The notes below the pieces were generated by a model. The model had not been told where the DNA came from. It was given only the letters and a program-made list of their open reading frames with translations, and made no database searches. Positions 28,959 to 38,859 of a stretch of 64,000 nucleotides of DNA are shown here, piece after piece (positions within the stretch are counted from its first letter, which is position 1; the number at the start of each line of letters is the position of its first letter). Origin of the DNA: Methylotenera sp. (GTDB taxonomy: Bacteria; Pseudomonadota; Gammaproteobacteria; Burkholderiales; Methylophilaceae); NCBI GenBank assembly GCA_030693535.1, contig JAUYAL010000037.1, forward strand, positions 52,961-116,960. Direction: 5' to 3'. Both the position numbers and the translations under genes were made by a program.

Positions 28959-29578
28959 AAGTATTAAAAATTTGTTTTTGTTTGGTCTTAGCTTGCGTTT
29001 CAACTATTGCAATGGCTAGGCCATGTAACATAGGTAGGGTAACCTCACTAAGCGGTCATGCCATGATTGAGCGTTTTGGGCAGGTTTTTGATGCAGGAAC
29101 CGATATCACAATCTGTAAAGGAGATAAGTACGTTACAGATAGCGCCAGTATTATTCAATTAACATTGCGAGATGGGACTGTGATTACAGTTGGAAAAGAT
29201 TCCGAATTTACTTTTTCAGATTATAAAATTTACAAAGACAAGCCTAATGTTGCTTTGTTTGAGCTGGCGAAAGGTGCTTTTCGCGCAGTAACTGGGTTTA
29301 TGACTAAAAAGCCACATCGGTTTGAAGTCAAGACTAGTTTAGCTACTATAGGCGTACGTGGTACCGATTTTTGGGGTGGCTTTGGTCTGACTGAAAATGG
29401 ATTGGATGTTGTTATGTTGTCAGGTAAAGGCGTGTATGTTACTAACAACCAAGGTGAATCAGTCGAGCTAAGCTCTAGTGGCTTTGGTACGACAGTCATT
29501 GCTACTACGGCGCCAACAATACCAAACAAATGGGGTGATGAAAAAGTGGCTAAAGCCGTTTCCACAATTACGCCTTAG
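28955..29578 (+). CDS. Exported FecR-domain protein
   Basis: The 207-aa protein has a signal peptide (hydrophobic 3-20, AMA cleavage near residue 22) and a FecR-type beta-sandwich domain. The domain contains GRVTSLSGHAMI, LRDGTVITVGKDSEF and TSLATIGVRGTDFWGG. FecR proteins of iron uptake are membrane anti-sigma sensors, but this one lacks a transmembrane segment and a sigma-factor neighbour. It is therefore more like periplasmic FecR-domain proteins of unknown role. It overlaps DUF2065 by 4 bases and precedes hisZ by 51 bases. Confidence 0.8.
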   Translation: MKVLKICFCLVLACVSTIAMARPCNIGRVTSLSGHAMIERFGQVFDAGTDITICKGDKYVTDSASIIQLTLRDGTVITVGKDSEFTFSDYKIYKDKPNVALFELAKGAFRAVTGFMTKKPHRFEVKTSLATIGVRGTDFWGGFGLTENGLDVVMLSGKGVYVTNNQGESVELSSSGFGTTVIATTAPTIPNKWGDEKVAKAVSTITP

Positions 29579-29629
29579 TCTTAGTAATAAACAATTATTT
29601 AACTCTAACATTTTAAAACTGTAAATATC

Positions 29630-30793
29630 ATGCGTAACTGGTTGCTCCCTGAATATATTGAAGATGTCTTGCCTGCTGAAGCTGCTCGTATTGAAACTTT
29701 GCGGCGTGCCTTGTTAGACTTGTTTAAAGTGCATGGATATCAATACGTGATACCTCCTATGTTGGAATACATGGAGTCGTTAATTACAGGTGTAGGGCAC
29801 GATTTAGATCTAGCTACTTTTAAAGTTGTTGACCAGTTAACAGGTCGTTTAATGGGCGTACGTGCAGACATGACACCTCAAGCTGCGCGCATAGATGCTC
29901 ACTTGTTAAATCATCAAGGCATTACTCGCCTATGCTATGCGGGCAGTGTCATGCGAACCAAGCCAGACGGCTTAGCGCAAACACGCGAGCCACTTCAAAT
30001 AGGCGCTGAGCTATATGGTCATGCAGGCGTTGCTAGCGACATTGAGATTCAACGTTTATTGATTAAAGCGCTACAAGCGATTGGTATTAATCAATTACAT
30101 GTGGACTTTAGTCACGTCAATATATTTGGTAGTTTAATTGAATCGAGCCAGATTGCACCTCAACTTGAACAAGATTTATACGCCGCCTTACAAAGCAAAG
30201 ATAAATCTAGTGTTGCCGAACTTTCGCAGAATTTAGATAAAACTACTCGCGAAGCTTTATTGCATTTAACTGAGTTAAATGGCGACAAATCTATTTTAGC
30301 GAATGCAGAAAAAACACTACCTAACACACCAGCCATTAAAGAAGCATTAGCAAGTTTAAGTCAAGTAAGCGCCGCGCTTGAAGACTTAGAGGTTACTGTG
30401 AGTTTTGATTTAAGCGAACTGCGTGGCTATCACTATCACAGTGGCATTGTCTTTGCTGCTTATGCACAAGGTTACAAAGGCCCATTGGCGTTGGGTGGTC
30501 GTTATGATGAGGTCGGTCAAGCATTTGGTCGCGCTCGCCCAGCGACTGGCTTTAGCTTAGATTTGCGTGGCGTTGTGACGGCCTTGCAACCAGCTAAATC
30601 AAGCATGGCAATATTCGCACCTGCTAAAGATGATGCTACTTTATCTGTTAAAATCGATGGTTTAAGAGCTGAAGGTAAAATTGTGATTCAAGAATTAGCT
30701 GGAATTGAGTCGAATCTTGATGAATTAAATTGTGACAGAAAACTCGTGCATTATAATTCTGGCTGGCATGTAGTTGCCATCAATAAAATCTAA
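29630..30793 (+). CDS. hisZ: ATP phosphoribosyltransferase regulatory subunit HisZ
   Basis: HisZ is a HisRS-like protein without aminoacylation activity that forms a complex with short HisG and gives it histidine feedback control. The 387-aa protein has the class II core (GVRADMTPQAARIDAH, GGRYDEVG) but lacks the C-terminal anticodon-binding domain of the true HisS at 4450. Its place before purA is the standard betaproteobacterial order. Confidence 0.94.
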   Translation: MRNWLLPEYIEDVLPAEAARIETLRRALLDLFKVHGYQYVIPPMLEYMESLITGVGHDLDLATFKVVDQLTGRLMGVRADMTPQAARIDAHLLNHQGITRLCYAGSVMRTKPDGLAQTREPLQIGAELYGHAGVASDIEIQRLLIKALQAIGINQLHVDFSHVNIFGSLIESSQIAPQLEQDLYAALQSKDKSSVAELSQNLDKTTREALLHLTELNGDKSILANAEKTLPNTPAIKEALASLSQVSAALEDLEVTVSFDLSELRGYHYHSGIVFAAYAQGYKGPLALGGRYDEVGQAFGRARPATGFSLDLRGVVTALQPAKSSMAIFAPAKDDATLSVKIDGLRAEGKIVIQELAGIESNLDELNCDRKLVHYNSGWHVVAINKI

Positions 30794-30854
30794 ATTAAAT
30801 AGATAGACTTAATAGAAATAAAAATATTCAAACTAAAATTATAAAGTAAAAGTT

Positions 30855-32201
30855 ATGGCAAACAATGTAGCAAAAAATCTCGCAGCAAAAAATGTTGTCG
30901 TTATCGGTACACAATGGGGCGATGAAGGTAAAGGTAAAATCGTCGATTGGTTGACTGACCATGCTCAAGGTGTGGTGCGCTTTCAAGGCGGCCACAATGC
31001 GGGTCATACATTAGTGGTTGGTAAAAGTGTATATAAACTTAATTTGGTGCCATCCGGGATTGTGCGTGACAAGGTTAATTGCTATATCGGCAATGGAGTT
31101 GTATTGGATGTTGGACATTTATTGAGTGAGATTGCCAGTTTAGAAAAGGGCGATAACGGCATCAAAGGCTTAGAAGTTAAAAGCCGCCTTAAAGTCAGTC
31201 CAGGCTGCCCACTTATTTTAAGCCATCATGTTGCCTTAGATGCCGCTAGAGAAGCTAAACGCGAGATTAAAATAGGCACTACTGGCAAAGGAATAGGCCC
31301 AACTTACGAAGATAAAGTGGCACGTCGCGCCTTACGCGTTTATGATTTGTTCTATCCAAAACGTTTTGCAGATAAGTTAAAAGAAGTAATGGATTACCAT
31401 AACTTTGTCTTAACTAACTATTTAGGTGCTAAAGCCGTTGATTTCAATCAACAGTTTGATGCCAGCATGCAACAAGCCATTGCTTTAAAACCAATGGTTA
31501 GCGATATTTCTGCTGATCTTTATGCGGCAAATGCGCGTGGTGAGAACTTATTGTTTGAAGGTGCGCAAGGTACATTATTAGACATTGACCATGGCACTTA
31601 TCCGTACGTGACTTCCAGCAATTGCATAGCAGGCCAAGCTTCTGCAGGCACTGGTGTTGGCGCCAATATGCTGCACTATGTTTTAGGTATCACCAAAGCA
31701 TACACCACACGAGTGGGCGGTGGCCCATTCCCTAGTGAATTAGATATTGATTCTGTAGGCGCACCAGGCACACAAATGTCGGTGAAAGGCCAGGAAATTG
31801 GTACGGTGACCAAGCGCAAACGCCGCTGTGGTTGGTTTGATGCTGCTGCATTACGCCGCTCAGCCATGATTAACGGTCTGACAGGCTTGTGTATCACTAA
31901 ATTAGACATATTGGATGGCATTAAAGAACTCAATATTTGTACGGGTTACGAACTCGATGGTAAGAAAATCGATTTACTCCCAATCGGTGCAGATGATGTG
32001 GCTGGCTGTAAACCAATTTATGAAACAGTGCCGGGTTGGTCAGAGAATACATTTGGTGTCAAAACTTGGGATGGCTTGCCTAAGAATGCGCAAAACTATC
32101 TTAAACGTTTAGAAGTCTTATGTGGTGTGCCCGTTGCGATTGTTTCTACGGGCCCTGAACGAGATGAAACAATTGTGATTGAGCACCCTTTTAGCGTGTA
32201 A
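30855..32201 (+). CDS. purA: Adenylosuccinate synthetase PurA
   Basis: PurA makes adenylosuccinate from IMP, aspartate and GTP in AMP synthesis. The 448-aa protein carries the GTP-binding loop GDEGKGK (about 22-28), the HNAGHT motif with the catalytic His, and TTGKGIGP (about 141-148). The C-terminal FPSELD and RRRCGWFD segments are also as in the family. It follows hisZ after 61 bases. The next gene starts 6 bases after its stop. Confidence 0.97.
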   Translation: MANNVAKNLAAKNVVVIGTQWGDEGKGKIVDWLTDHAQGVVRFQGGHNAGHTLVVGKSVYKLNLVPSGIVRDKVNCYIGNGVVLDVGHLLSEIASLEKGDNGIKGLEVKSRLKVSPGCPLILSHHVALDAAREAKREIKIGTTGKGIGPTYEDKVARRALRVYDLFYPKRFADKLKEVMDYHNFVLTNYLGAKAVDFNQQFDASMQQAIALKPMVSDISADLYAANARGENLLFEGAQGTLLDIDHGTYPYVTSSNCIAGQASAGTGVGANMLHYVLGITKAYTTRVGGGPFPSELDIDSVGAPGTQMSVKGQEIGTVTKRKRRCGWFDAAALRRSAMINGLTGLCITKLDILDGIKELNICTGYELDGKKIDLLPIGADDVAGCKPIYETVPGWSENTFGVKTWDGLPKNAQNYLKRLEVLCGVPVAIVSTGPERDETIVIEHPFSV

Positions 32202-32207
32202 GTTGAG

Positions 32208-32828
32208 ATGGGCTTTTCACGTATGAATAAAATTTTACCTGAAAAGCCATTGTTGCCAGGTGATGTCTATGCTCCTGTGTTACCGCGTTGGTTAACTATT
32301 TCTATACAATTATTTTCTCTTTGCTTTGCAATTGCGATAACTTGGTTTAGTTATCTCGATTGGACAAACATGCCATTGTTTTTTAAAGTGCTAGCTTTGC
32401 TTTTATTGGCGTCTTTTATCTTTGGGACTTTTCATCCAAAAGGCTGGCAACGTCTTTCAATTGATCCATTTTTTTTTGCTAACGTTGAGGGTATCTTTTT
32501 CCCTTTTACAAGGACCTCATACAGCTATGATAAAGGTGTAAATGTAAATTCCTGGCTTTTTGTGCCGTGGCAAAATATATCTCATCTTCGTTCTGAAAAG
32601 CATGATACTGATGGTGATGGTAAATCATTCTGTGCAGTTTTTGATATTAAAGCCACTGATGAAGAATTAAGGGATTTTTTTATTTCCCACAAATGGATAG
32701 ATAAAATAACAGGCAATACTTCTATCGTGTTTTATAGAAATAATCCGCCATCACCTAGTAAGGTGGTGGCACGATTGCAAGTAATTCAAAATCAGTACAA
32801 CAGTTCTTTTAGCAATTTAATAGATTAG
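32208..32828 (+). CDS. Uncharacterised membrane-anchored protein next to the cofactor cluster
   Basis: I do not recognise this 206-aa protein. Two hydrophobic segments (about 29-50 and 56-74) are followed by a hydrophilic domain of about 125 residues (PWQNISHLRSEKHDTDGDGK region). An in-frame ATG at 32223 is an alternative start. It lies 6 bases after purA and 14 bases before the DmrB-like flavoprotein gene, so it is likely cotranscribed with one or both. Whether it belongs to cofactor synthesis is unknown. Confidence 0.6.
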   Translation: MGFSRMNKILPEKPLLPGDVYAPVLPRWLTISIQLFSLCFAIAITWFSYLDWTNMPLFFKVLALLLLASFIFGTFHPKGWQRLSIDPFFFANVEGIFFPFTRTSYSYDKGVNVNSWLFVPWQNISHLRSEKHDTDGDGKSFCAVFDIKATDEELRDFFISHKWIDKITGNTSIVFYRNNPPSPSKVVARLQVIQNQYNSSFSNLID

Positions 32829-32842
32829 CGAATAAAATATAA

Positions 32843-33388
32843 ATGCAAAATAATCAACGTCTAGCATGGGCAATTACGGGTTCTGGGCATTACTTGCGAG
32901 AGTCCTTAGCCATTTTGCAAACCCTAAAAAATACAGATATATTTTTAAGTAGAGCAGCAGCTGAAATCATTCTGCAGTATGGTTTTCAGGCGCAATTAGA
33001 GGCAACAGGCCACAAGATTTATCAAGATAAAACGGCCAGTAGCGTACCTGTTGAATTATTTTATGAAGGCAAATATCACACATTGGTGATTTCACCTGCT
33101 ACTTCAAATACCATTGCTAAAATGGCCTACGGTTTTTCAGATTCTCTAGTGAGTAACTTATTTGCGCAGGCAGGTAAAACGCGTGTTGCAAGCATTGTAT
33201 TTGCTTGTGATACTGCCCCAGAGTTGGAGTCTGAGGCGCCGCGTGACAATATTGTTAAAGTTTATCCGCGAAAAATTGATTTAGAAAATGTTGCAAAGTT
33301 GGCTGATTTTGAAGCGACGCAAGTCGTTGCAGATATTTCGGCACTTACACAGGCAATTCATTTGCGCTTAAATGAAATCGGCAGCTAA
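32843..33388 (+). CDS. Archaeal-type flavoprotein, probable dihydromethanopterin reductase (DmrB-like)
   Basis: The 181-aa protein is a flavoprotein of the PF02441 fold, with an N-terminal AWAITGSGHYLRES loop and the FMN-binding SPATSNTIAKMAYGFSDSL segment (about 93-111). Archaeal DmrB and its homologues in H4MPT-using bacteria reduce dihydromethanopterin to tetrahydromethanopterin, the C1 carrier for formaldehyde oxidation. The neighbours at 33372-36146 are also H4MPT or methanofuran genes, which supports the call. It overlaps the next gene by 17 bases. Confidence 0.78.
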   Translation: MQNNQRLAWAITGSGHYLRESLAILQTLKNTDIFLSRAAAEIILQYGFQAQLEATGHKIYQDKTASSVPVELFYEGKYHTLVISPATSNTIAKMAYGFSDSLVSNLFAQAGKTRVASIVFACDTAPELESEAPRDNIVKVYPRKIDLENVAKLADFEATQVVADISALTQAIHLRLNEIGS

Positions 33389-34814
33389 AGAGAAAATGCC
33401 CGCAGAAAGTTTACTGTTTCTGACAGGTAAATTGGCTGAAAAAAGTCTGCAAAAAATATTGGCAGAAGTTCAAAGTAATCCTAAAACTCCACCATTCAAG
33501 TATCGCATTCAACAAATTGGTGTTTCAGTCGCCGCGCTGATGACCCCCGAACTAATTTCTCGTAGACTTAAAGAAACAGGTGACGCTGATAAGGTGATTT
33601 TACCTGGCTTGTGCTTAGGTGATATTAGTCAGTTGGAGGCGCAGTATGGTGTGCCTGTTGAACGTGGCCCGAATGATTTAAAAGATTTGCCACAGTATTT
33701 TGGCCACGCGGGTGTGGAGCCTGATTTAAGTCAATACGCAGTGCAAATTTTTTCTGAAATTGTCGATGCGCCTTTTTTAAGTGTAGATGACATTATTAAA
33801 AAAGCTCAAAAGTATCAGTCGCAAGGCGCGAATGTGATTGATTTGGGTTGCTTGCCACTGGTACCATTTCCACATTTAACTGACACAGTAAAAGCGCTTA
33901 AAGCCTTAAATTTTAGAGTCAGTGTGGATTCTCTGAATACTGATGATTTGCTTGCCGCAGGGCATGCGGGTGCGGATTTCTTGCTCAGCCTCACTGAAAA
34001 CACATTATGGGTCGCAGAGGAAGTGGCTTCTACGCCAATTCTGATACCAGCCAAACCACATAGTTTACCTTCACTTTATCGGGCAATTGAAAGTTGCTTG
34101 AAAGCTGGTAAGCCATTTATTGCTGATGCGATTTTAGACCCGATTCATTTTGGTTTAACTGACTCAATTGTTCGCTATCAAAAGTTACGAAAAAAATACC
34201 CGGATATTCAAATAATGATGGGCGTTGGGAATCTCACAGAACTGACGGATGCAGATACAACCGGCATTAACGCGCTACTATTTGGCATGATTAGTGAGTT
34301 GAATATTAATGCAGTATTAGCAACTTCCGTCAGTCCACATGCAGTGAATGCAGTCGCTGAAGCGGATATGGCAAGGCGAATAATGCATGCTGCAAAAAAT
34401 GATGATAGGCTTCCGCGCGGCTATAGTAATGGTTTGCTTGGTTTGCATGATAGGCGTCCATTTACTTATAGTGTTGATGAAGTAAAAGAAATCGCAAGCA
34501 TGATTAAAGATCCAAGTTTTCGAATTCAAGTCACGGAAAACGGCATGCATATTTATAACCGTGATGGTATATATGAGAGCACTGACCCCTTCGCCTTGTA
34601 TCCGCTTTTGAGCGTAGATGATGATGCTTCTCATGCTTTCTACCTAGGTGTAGAGTTGGCGCGAGCACAAATTGCATGGCAACTTAAGAAGCGCTATGTA
34701 CAAGATCAAGAGCTTGAGTGGGGTTTGAATGCTAAGCCACAAGAGCAAACCTATAAAAATGCACATCGCGAAGCTTCAATAAAAGAACGCAAAGAAGCTA
34801 GCAAAAAATCTTAA
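33372..34814 (+). CDS. Dihydropteroate synthase-like protein of H4MPT biosynthesis
   Basis: The 480-aa protein has an N-terminal domain of about 150 aa. A TIM-barrel like that of dihydropteroate synthase follows (about 150-320), with QGANVIDLGC, FRVSVDSLNTDDLLAAGHAGADFLLS and KPFIADAILDPIHFG. A C-terminal extension ends in a Lys/Glu-rich tail. Related proteins are conserved in methanogens and H4MPT-dependent methylotrophs and are thought to act in pterin-cofactor assembly. The exact reaction is not established. An alternative start is ATG 33396. Confidence 0.75.
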   Translation: MKSAAKEKMPAESLLFLTGKLAEKSLQKILAEVQSNPKTPPFKYRIQQIGVSVAALMTPELISRRLKETGDADKVILPGLCLGDISQLEAQYGVPVERGPNDLKDLPQYFGHAGVEPDLSQYAVQIFSEIVDAPFLSVDDIIKKAQKYQSQGANVIDLGCLPLVPFPHLTDTVKALKALNFRVSVDSLNTDDLLAAGHAGADFLLSLTENTLWVAEEVASTPILIPAKPHSLPSLYRAIESCLKAGKPFIADAILDPIHFGLTDSIVRYQKLRKKYPDIQIMMGVGNLTELTDADTTGINALLFGMISELNINAVLATSVSPHAVNAVAEADMARRIMHAAKNDDRLPRGYSNGLLGLHDRRPFTYSVDEVKEIASMIKDPSFRIQVTENGMHIYNRDGIYESTDPFALYPLLSVDDDASHAFYLGVELARAQIAWQLKKRYVQDQELEWGLNAKPQEQTYKNAHREASIKERKEASKKS

Positions 34815-34833
34815 GGGTTGACCTTAAATAATT

Positions 34834-35409
34834 ATGATATTTGAAACCATTATTAGCACAGTAAACAACCAAGGTGATGTTCATGTCACACCGTTTGGCA
34901 TACAAATGGAGGATGAATTAGTGGTAATCTCGCCTTTTAAGCCTTCAACTACACTAGAGAATATTCTCACAACTAAACATGCAGTCATTAACCTGACGGA
35001 TGATGTGCGCGTTTTTGCTGGCGCCTTAACTAAACGACAAGCATGGGCACTGTCGTTAACAGAGAAAATTTCAGGGTATAGATTGACAGATGTCTTAGTG
35101 CATAAAGAATTAAAATTAGTCAAAGTGCAAGAGGATGCTTCACGCCCACAATTATTTTTAGAAGTATTACATGAAGTTCAGCATCAGCCGTTTAAAGGTT
35201 TTAATCGTGCGCAAGCTGCAGTAATAGAGCTTGCAGTGCTTGCAAGTCGTTTGCAAAGGCTACCAAAAGACAAAGTGCTCTCTGAGTTGCAGTATTTGCA
35301 GATTGCTGTTAATAAAACTGCAGGTGAGCGCGAGTTGCAAGCATGGCAGTGGTTGATAGAAAAAATAGACAACTTTTATGCTGAGCAGGCTGGTGAGAAC
35401 TTTGCATGA
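34834..35409 (+). CDS. DUF447 domain protein of the H4MPT gene set
   Basis: The 191-aa protein belongs to the DUF447 family shared by methanogens and H4MPT-containing bacteria. An N-terminal split-barrel-like region resembles FMN-binding proteins (VHVTPFGIQMEDELVVISPFK, AVINLTDDVRVFAGAL). The C-terminal half is helical and rich in leucine. It lies 19 bases after the DHPS-like gene and overlaps mfnB by 4 bases. A role in methanopterin or methanofuran synthesis is inferred from co-occurrence and location. Confidence 0.75.
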   Translation: MIFETIISTVNNQGDVHVTPFGIQMEDELVVISPFKPSTTLENILTTKHAVINLTDDVRVFAGALTKRQAWALSLTEKISGYRLTDVLVHKELKLVKVQEDASRPQLFLEVLHEVQHQPFKGFNRAQAAVIELAVLASRLQRLPKDKVLSELQYLQIAVNKTAGERELQAWQWLIEKIDNFYAEQAGENFA

Positions 35410-36146
35410 ATTCTACGGTTAATTTACCCGAATGTTCACCAGTCTTTCCTATCACTAATACGACGCAATTGCTCATCAGCGTTACAAGTGTAGAAGAAGC
35501 GAAAATCGCTTTGGAAAATGGCGCTGATATTATTGACTTAAAAGATCCTAGCGCTGGCGCATTGGGGGCTTTACCAATAGAACAAATTCAATTAATCGTC
35601 GATTTTGTGTGCAATGAATTAAGCCCGATAAAGAAAAAAACCAGTGCAACTATTGGTGATTTGCCAATGGAATCAGAATTGCTGCTTCGGCATGTGAATA
35701 AACTCGCAACTACAGGCGTTGATATTATTAAGATTGGATTCTTTGAAAGCGACAACTACCAACCATGTTTAGATGCGTTGCAAACGGTAACGCAAGTAGG
35801 GGTAAAGTTAATTGCAGTATTTTTTGCTGAAAGCAATTATCCAACAAGCTTGATTAAAGCAATAAAGGATGCTGGGTTTATTGGCATAATGTTAGACACG
35901 GCAAAAAAAAACGGCCTCACTTTGATGGATTATTATTCAGAAATACAGCGGGCAGAATTTGCGCACGAGGTGTTTAAGCATCATTTGCAATTCGGCGTTG
36001 CAGGTTCTTTAAAAATACAACATATAGCAGACATTAGAGAAATAAACCCCACATATATCGGTTTTAGAGGTGGGGTTTGTTGTGCTAATCAGCGTAAGTT
36101 AGCCTTAGATATTGAAAAAATAAAAGCAATACGTAAAACATTGTAA
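35406..36146 (+). CDS. mfnB: (5-formylfuran-3-yl)methyl phosphate synthase MfnB (DUF556)
   Basis: MfnB condenses two molecules of glyceraldehyde 3-phosphate into the furan precursor of methanofuran. In methylotrophs this feeds the methylofuran cofactor of the formyltransferase/hydrolase complex. The 246-aa protein shows the TIM-barrel start LLISVTSVEEAKIALENGAD, the IDLKDPSAGALGA motif with the catalytic Lys (about residue 47), IIKIGFF and AVFFAES, and a C-terminal GFRGGVCC. It overlaps the DUF447 gene by ATGA and ends the cofactor operon. Confidence 0.88.
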   Translation: MNSTVNLPECSPVFPITNTTQLLISVTSVEEAKIALENGADIIDLKDPSAGALGALPIEQIQLIVDFVCNELSPIKKKTSATIGDLPMESELLLRHVNKLATTGVDIIKIGFFESDNYQPCLDALQTVTQVGVKLIAVFFAESNYPTSLIKAIKDAGFIGIMLDTAKKNGLTLMDYYSEIQRAEFAHEVFKHHLQFGVAGSLKIQHIADIREINPTYIGFRGGVCCANQRKLALDIEKIKAIRKTL

Positions 36147-36301
36147 ATTTGTTGTAAAAACACAACATAAATCATTGTAGGTCGCCGGTTTATTGATATT
36201 AAATATTGCGCCAAATGCCGTGTGTACGTAATATGACTCAGTAAACAAGTTTGAGAAACAAGTGCAGTTTAAATTGTACTTTTAATTAGGAGTCAAAACG
36301 A

Positions 36302-37405
36302 ATGAAGAAAAATATTATTAATATTGCAGTTGCTGCAACATTAGGTTTAGCATCAATCGCTGCATCTGCAGAAGACATGTATCGCGGTGCTTGGTATGCT
36401 GTTCCTGGCGTGAGCTACATGAACACAGATAGCGATTTAGATGCTAACAATGGTGGCGGTGCGTTTATCAAACTAGGTAAAGAGTTAAGCCCAAGCTGGG
36501 ATATTCAAGGTGGCTTAGGTTATAACCGTGCTAGTGAAGATACAGGCATTGCAGGTGCAGGTGGTCGTTATAAACAAACTACTTTAGGTTTAGATGCTCT
36601 GTATATGTTTAGCCGTGATAGCTTCCGTCCATTCTTGCTAGCTGGTTTGGGTGCAGGTCGAAACAACGTTGATTACAACAATATCGCTACGCTTAAAGAT
36701 AGAAGCAAAACTTCATGGTTAGCAAACATTGGTTTAGGTGCACAATATTTAATTAATGATACATTTGGCTTGCAAGCAGATTTACGTCATCAATGGACTC
36801 GTTCAAATGCTAGAGCTGCAGGAACAACGTTTGATGCAGATGAAACCATTGGTAATACATTGCTCAACCTAGGTGGTATTTTCCGCTTTGGTGCTCCTGC
36901 GCCAATGCCAGTAGTAGAGCCAACACCAGAGCCAGCACCAGTTGCAGCAGTAGTGGAGCCAGCTCCAGCCCCAGAACCGGCTCCAGCTCCAGCTCCAGTA
37001 GCATGTAAGCCTTCTATGGAAACAATTAGTATTGCAGCTGAAAAGCTATTTGGCTTTGATAAAGCTAAATTACAAGATCTTTCAGCAGGTGTATTAGACG
37101 GTGTAGTTGCAAAACTAAAAGAAAATCAGGATATTGAGTTGGTATTAGTAACAGGACATACAGACCGTTTAGGCTCAGATGCTTACAATCAAAAGCTTTC
37201 AGAGCGTCGTGCTAATGAAGTAAAAGCTTATTTGGTTTCACAAGGCGTTGATCCAAGCCGCTTACAAGCTGTTGGTAAAGGTGAGTCAGAACCACTTGTA
37301 GCTTGTGATGGAGTCAAAGGAAGTAAAGCATTGAAAGAATGCTTACAGCCTAATCGTCGTGTTGTTCTTTCAGCAGAAAAACAACGTGAAACAGGTTGTA
37401 AATAA
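36302..37405 (+). CDS. OmpA family outer-membrane porin with peptidoglycan-binding domain
   Basis: The 367-aa protein has a signal peptide (cleavage ASA/ED near residue 23), an eight-stranded beta-barrel (about 30-200) and a Pro/Ala/Glu-rich hinge (about 205-240). A C-terminal OmpA peptidoglycan-binding domain contains VTGHTDRLGSDAYNQKLSERRA. It anchors the outer membrane to the cell wall. A good AGGAG ribosome binding site and the strong terminator downstream indicate a monocistronic, highly expressed gene. Confidence 0.93.
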   Translation: MKKNIINIAVAATLGLASIAASAEDMYRGAWYAVPGVSYMNTDSDLDANNGGGAFIKLGKELSPSWDIQGGLGYNRASEDTGIAGAGGRYKQTTLGLDALYMFSRDSFRPFLLAGLGAGRNNVDYNNIATLKDRSKTSWLANIGLGAQYLINDTFGLQADLRHQWTRSNARAAGTTFDADETIGNTLLNLGGIFRFGAPAPMPVVEPTPEPAPVAAVVEPAPAPEPAPAPAPVACKPSMETISIAAEKLFGFDKAKLQDLSAGVLDGVVAKLKENQDIELVLVTGHTDRLGSDAYNQKLSERRANEVKAYLVSQGVDPSRLQAVGKGESEPLVACDGVKGSKALKECLQPNRRVVLSAEKQRETGCK

Positions 37406-37462
37406 CTAAGATAAATTTAAATATCAAGTTGTATTTAAAAAGTATATTTAAAAAGTAAAACT

Positions 37463-37489
37463 AAAGCCCCGCAACGCGGGGCTTTTTTA
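37463..37489 (+). terminator. Rho-independent terminator of the ompA-like gene
   Basis: The stem GCCCCGC (37466-37472) pairs with GCGGGGC (37476-37482) around a 3-base loop AAC. It is extended by AAA/TTT pairs and followed by a run of T. It ends 18 bases before the mtaD ATG, so mtaD-ubiG-gph needs its own promoter or read-through. Confidence 0.9.
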
Positions 37490-37506
37490 TTGGTAAAATA
37501 TGTATT

Positions 37507-38859
37507 ATGTCTAATCCCAATCAAGTGTATCAATCTACTATCAATGCAGATCTTTCTATTGAAGCTCGGTGGATAGCAACTGTTTCAAGCAGTCAAACCG
37601 TGCTTGAAAATCACTCTGTTGTCGTCATGGCAGGTGTGATCATTGATGTATTGCCGACACTTGAAGCTAGGCAGAAATACACGGTAGATGACGTAGTATG
37701 TTTAGATCATCATTTATTAATACCAGGATTAATCAATTGCCATACGCATGCAGCGATGAGCTTAATGCGTGGTTTGGCTGACGACATACCCTTAATGCCT
37801 TGGTTAGAGCAACATATCTGGCCAGCAGAGCAAGCAGTGATTTCTGAACGTTATGTTCAGGATGCTGGCTTATTGGCTTGTGCTGAAATGTTAAGTGGTG
37901 GCATTACTTGTTTTAATGATATGTATTTTTATCCGAAGGCAACGGCAATCGCGGCGAGTCAAGCTGGTATGCGTGCGCACCTAGGGTTATTAGTACTTGA
38001 TTTTGCTTCAGCTTACGCCAGTGATGCTGATGACTATTTACAGAAAGGGTTTGATGCGCACGATTCTTGGCGTAACAATCCTTTAATTACATCTTCTATA
38101 GCACCGCATGCACCTTATACAGTTTCTAATCAAACTTTGCAAAAAGTGATTACTTATGCTGAACAATTGGGGCTTGGCATTCATACTCACTTACATGAAA
38201 CAAAAGATGAGATTATTAAAAGTGAAGCGCAGTATGGTTTGCGACCATTACAAAGATTCGCAGAATTTGGATTGCTTGGCCCTAGTTTTGTTGCAGCACA
38301 TGGCGTGCATCTGCTTAGTAATGAGATTGAAATGTTGGCGGAATATGGGTGCCACATTGCCCATTGCCCAAGCTCTAATTTAAAGCTAGGGAGCGGTATA
38401 GCGCCTGTAGGGAAATTATTAGCACAAGGGGTGAATGTTGGTTTGGGAACTGATGGTGCAGCAAGTAATAATCGCTTAGATATTTTTTCAGAAATGCGTT
38501 TGAGTGCACTTTTAGCAAAAGGCATGAGTGGAGACGCTACGGCCTTACCCGCTCATCAAGCGCTAGAAATGGCAACCATTAACGCTGCTAAAGCCATAGG
38601 CTTAGATCATGACATTGGCTCAATTGAAGTGGGTAAGTTTGCTGATTTAGCCGCAGTTACATTAAATGAGATGGTTATAGCACCCTATTATGATCCAATA
38701 TCACACTTGGTCTATGTCTGCGGGCGCGAACATGTTACGCATACATGGGTTGCAGGGGAGTTGCGTTATGGTCAAGGTGTCTATGCCAATATAGAACCGA
38801 ATGAATTAAAGGAAATCGTTAACACATGGCAACCGAAACTATGGCAATTAAAACATTAA
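37507..38859 (+). CDS. mtaD: 5-methylthioadenosine/S-adenosylhomocysteine deaminase (TRZ/ATZ family amidohydrolase)
   Basis: This 450-aa cytoplasmic amidohydrolase probably deaminates SAH or methylthioadenosine. It has the metal-binding HxH ([13 protein letters not shown], about 76-88), [16 protein letters not shown] and [10 protein letters not shown] motifs of the ATZ/TRZ group. In betaproteobacteria it is regularly followed by ubiG and gph, as here, and it overlaps ubiG by 34 bases. The link to UbiG, which produces SAH, makes the SAH-deaminase role plausible. Confidence 0.88.
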   Translation: MSNPNQVYQSTINADLSIEARWIATVSSSQTVLENHSVVVMAGVIIDVLPTLEARQKYTVDDVVCLDHHLLIPGLINCHTHAAMSLMRGLADDIPLMPWLEQHIWPAEQAVISERYVQDAGLLACAEMLSGGITCFNDMYFYPKATAIAASQAGMRAHLGLLVLDFASAYASDADDYLQKGFDAHDSWRNNPLITSSIAPHAPYTVSNQTLQKVITYAEQLGLGIHTHLHETKDEIIKSEAQYGLRPLQRFAEFGLLGPSFVAAHGVHLLSNEIEMLAEYGCHIAHCPSSNLKLGSGIAPVGKLLAQGVNVGLGTDGAASNNRLDIFSEMRLSALLAKGMSGDATALPAHQALEMATINAAKAIGLDHDIGSIEVGKFADLAAVTLNEMVIAPYYDPISHLVYVCGREHVTHTWVAGELRYGQGVYANIEPNELKEIVNTWQPKLWQLKH

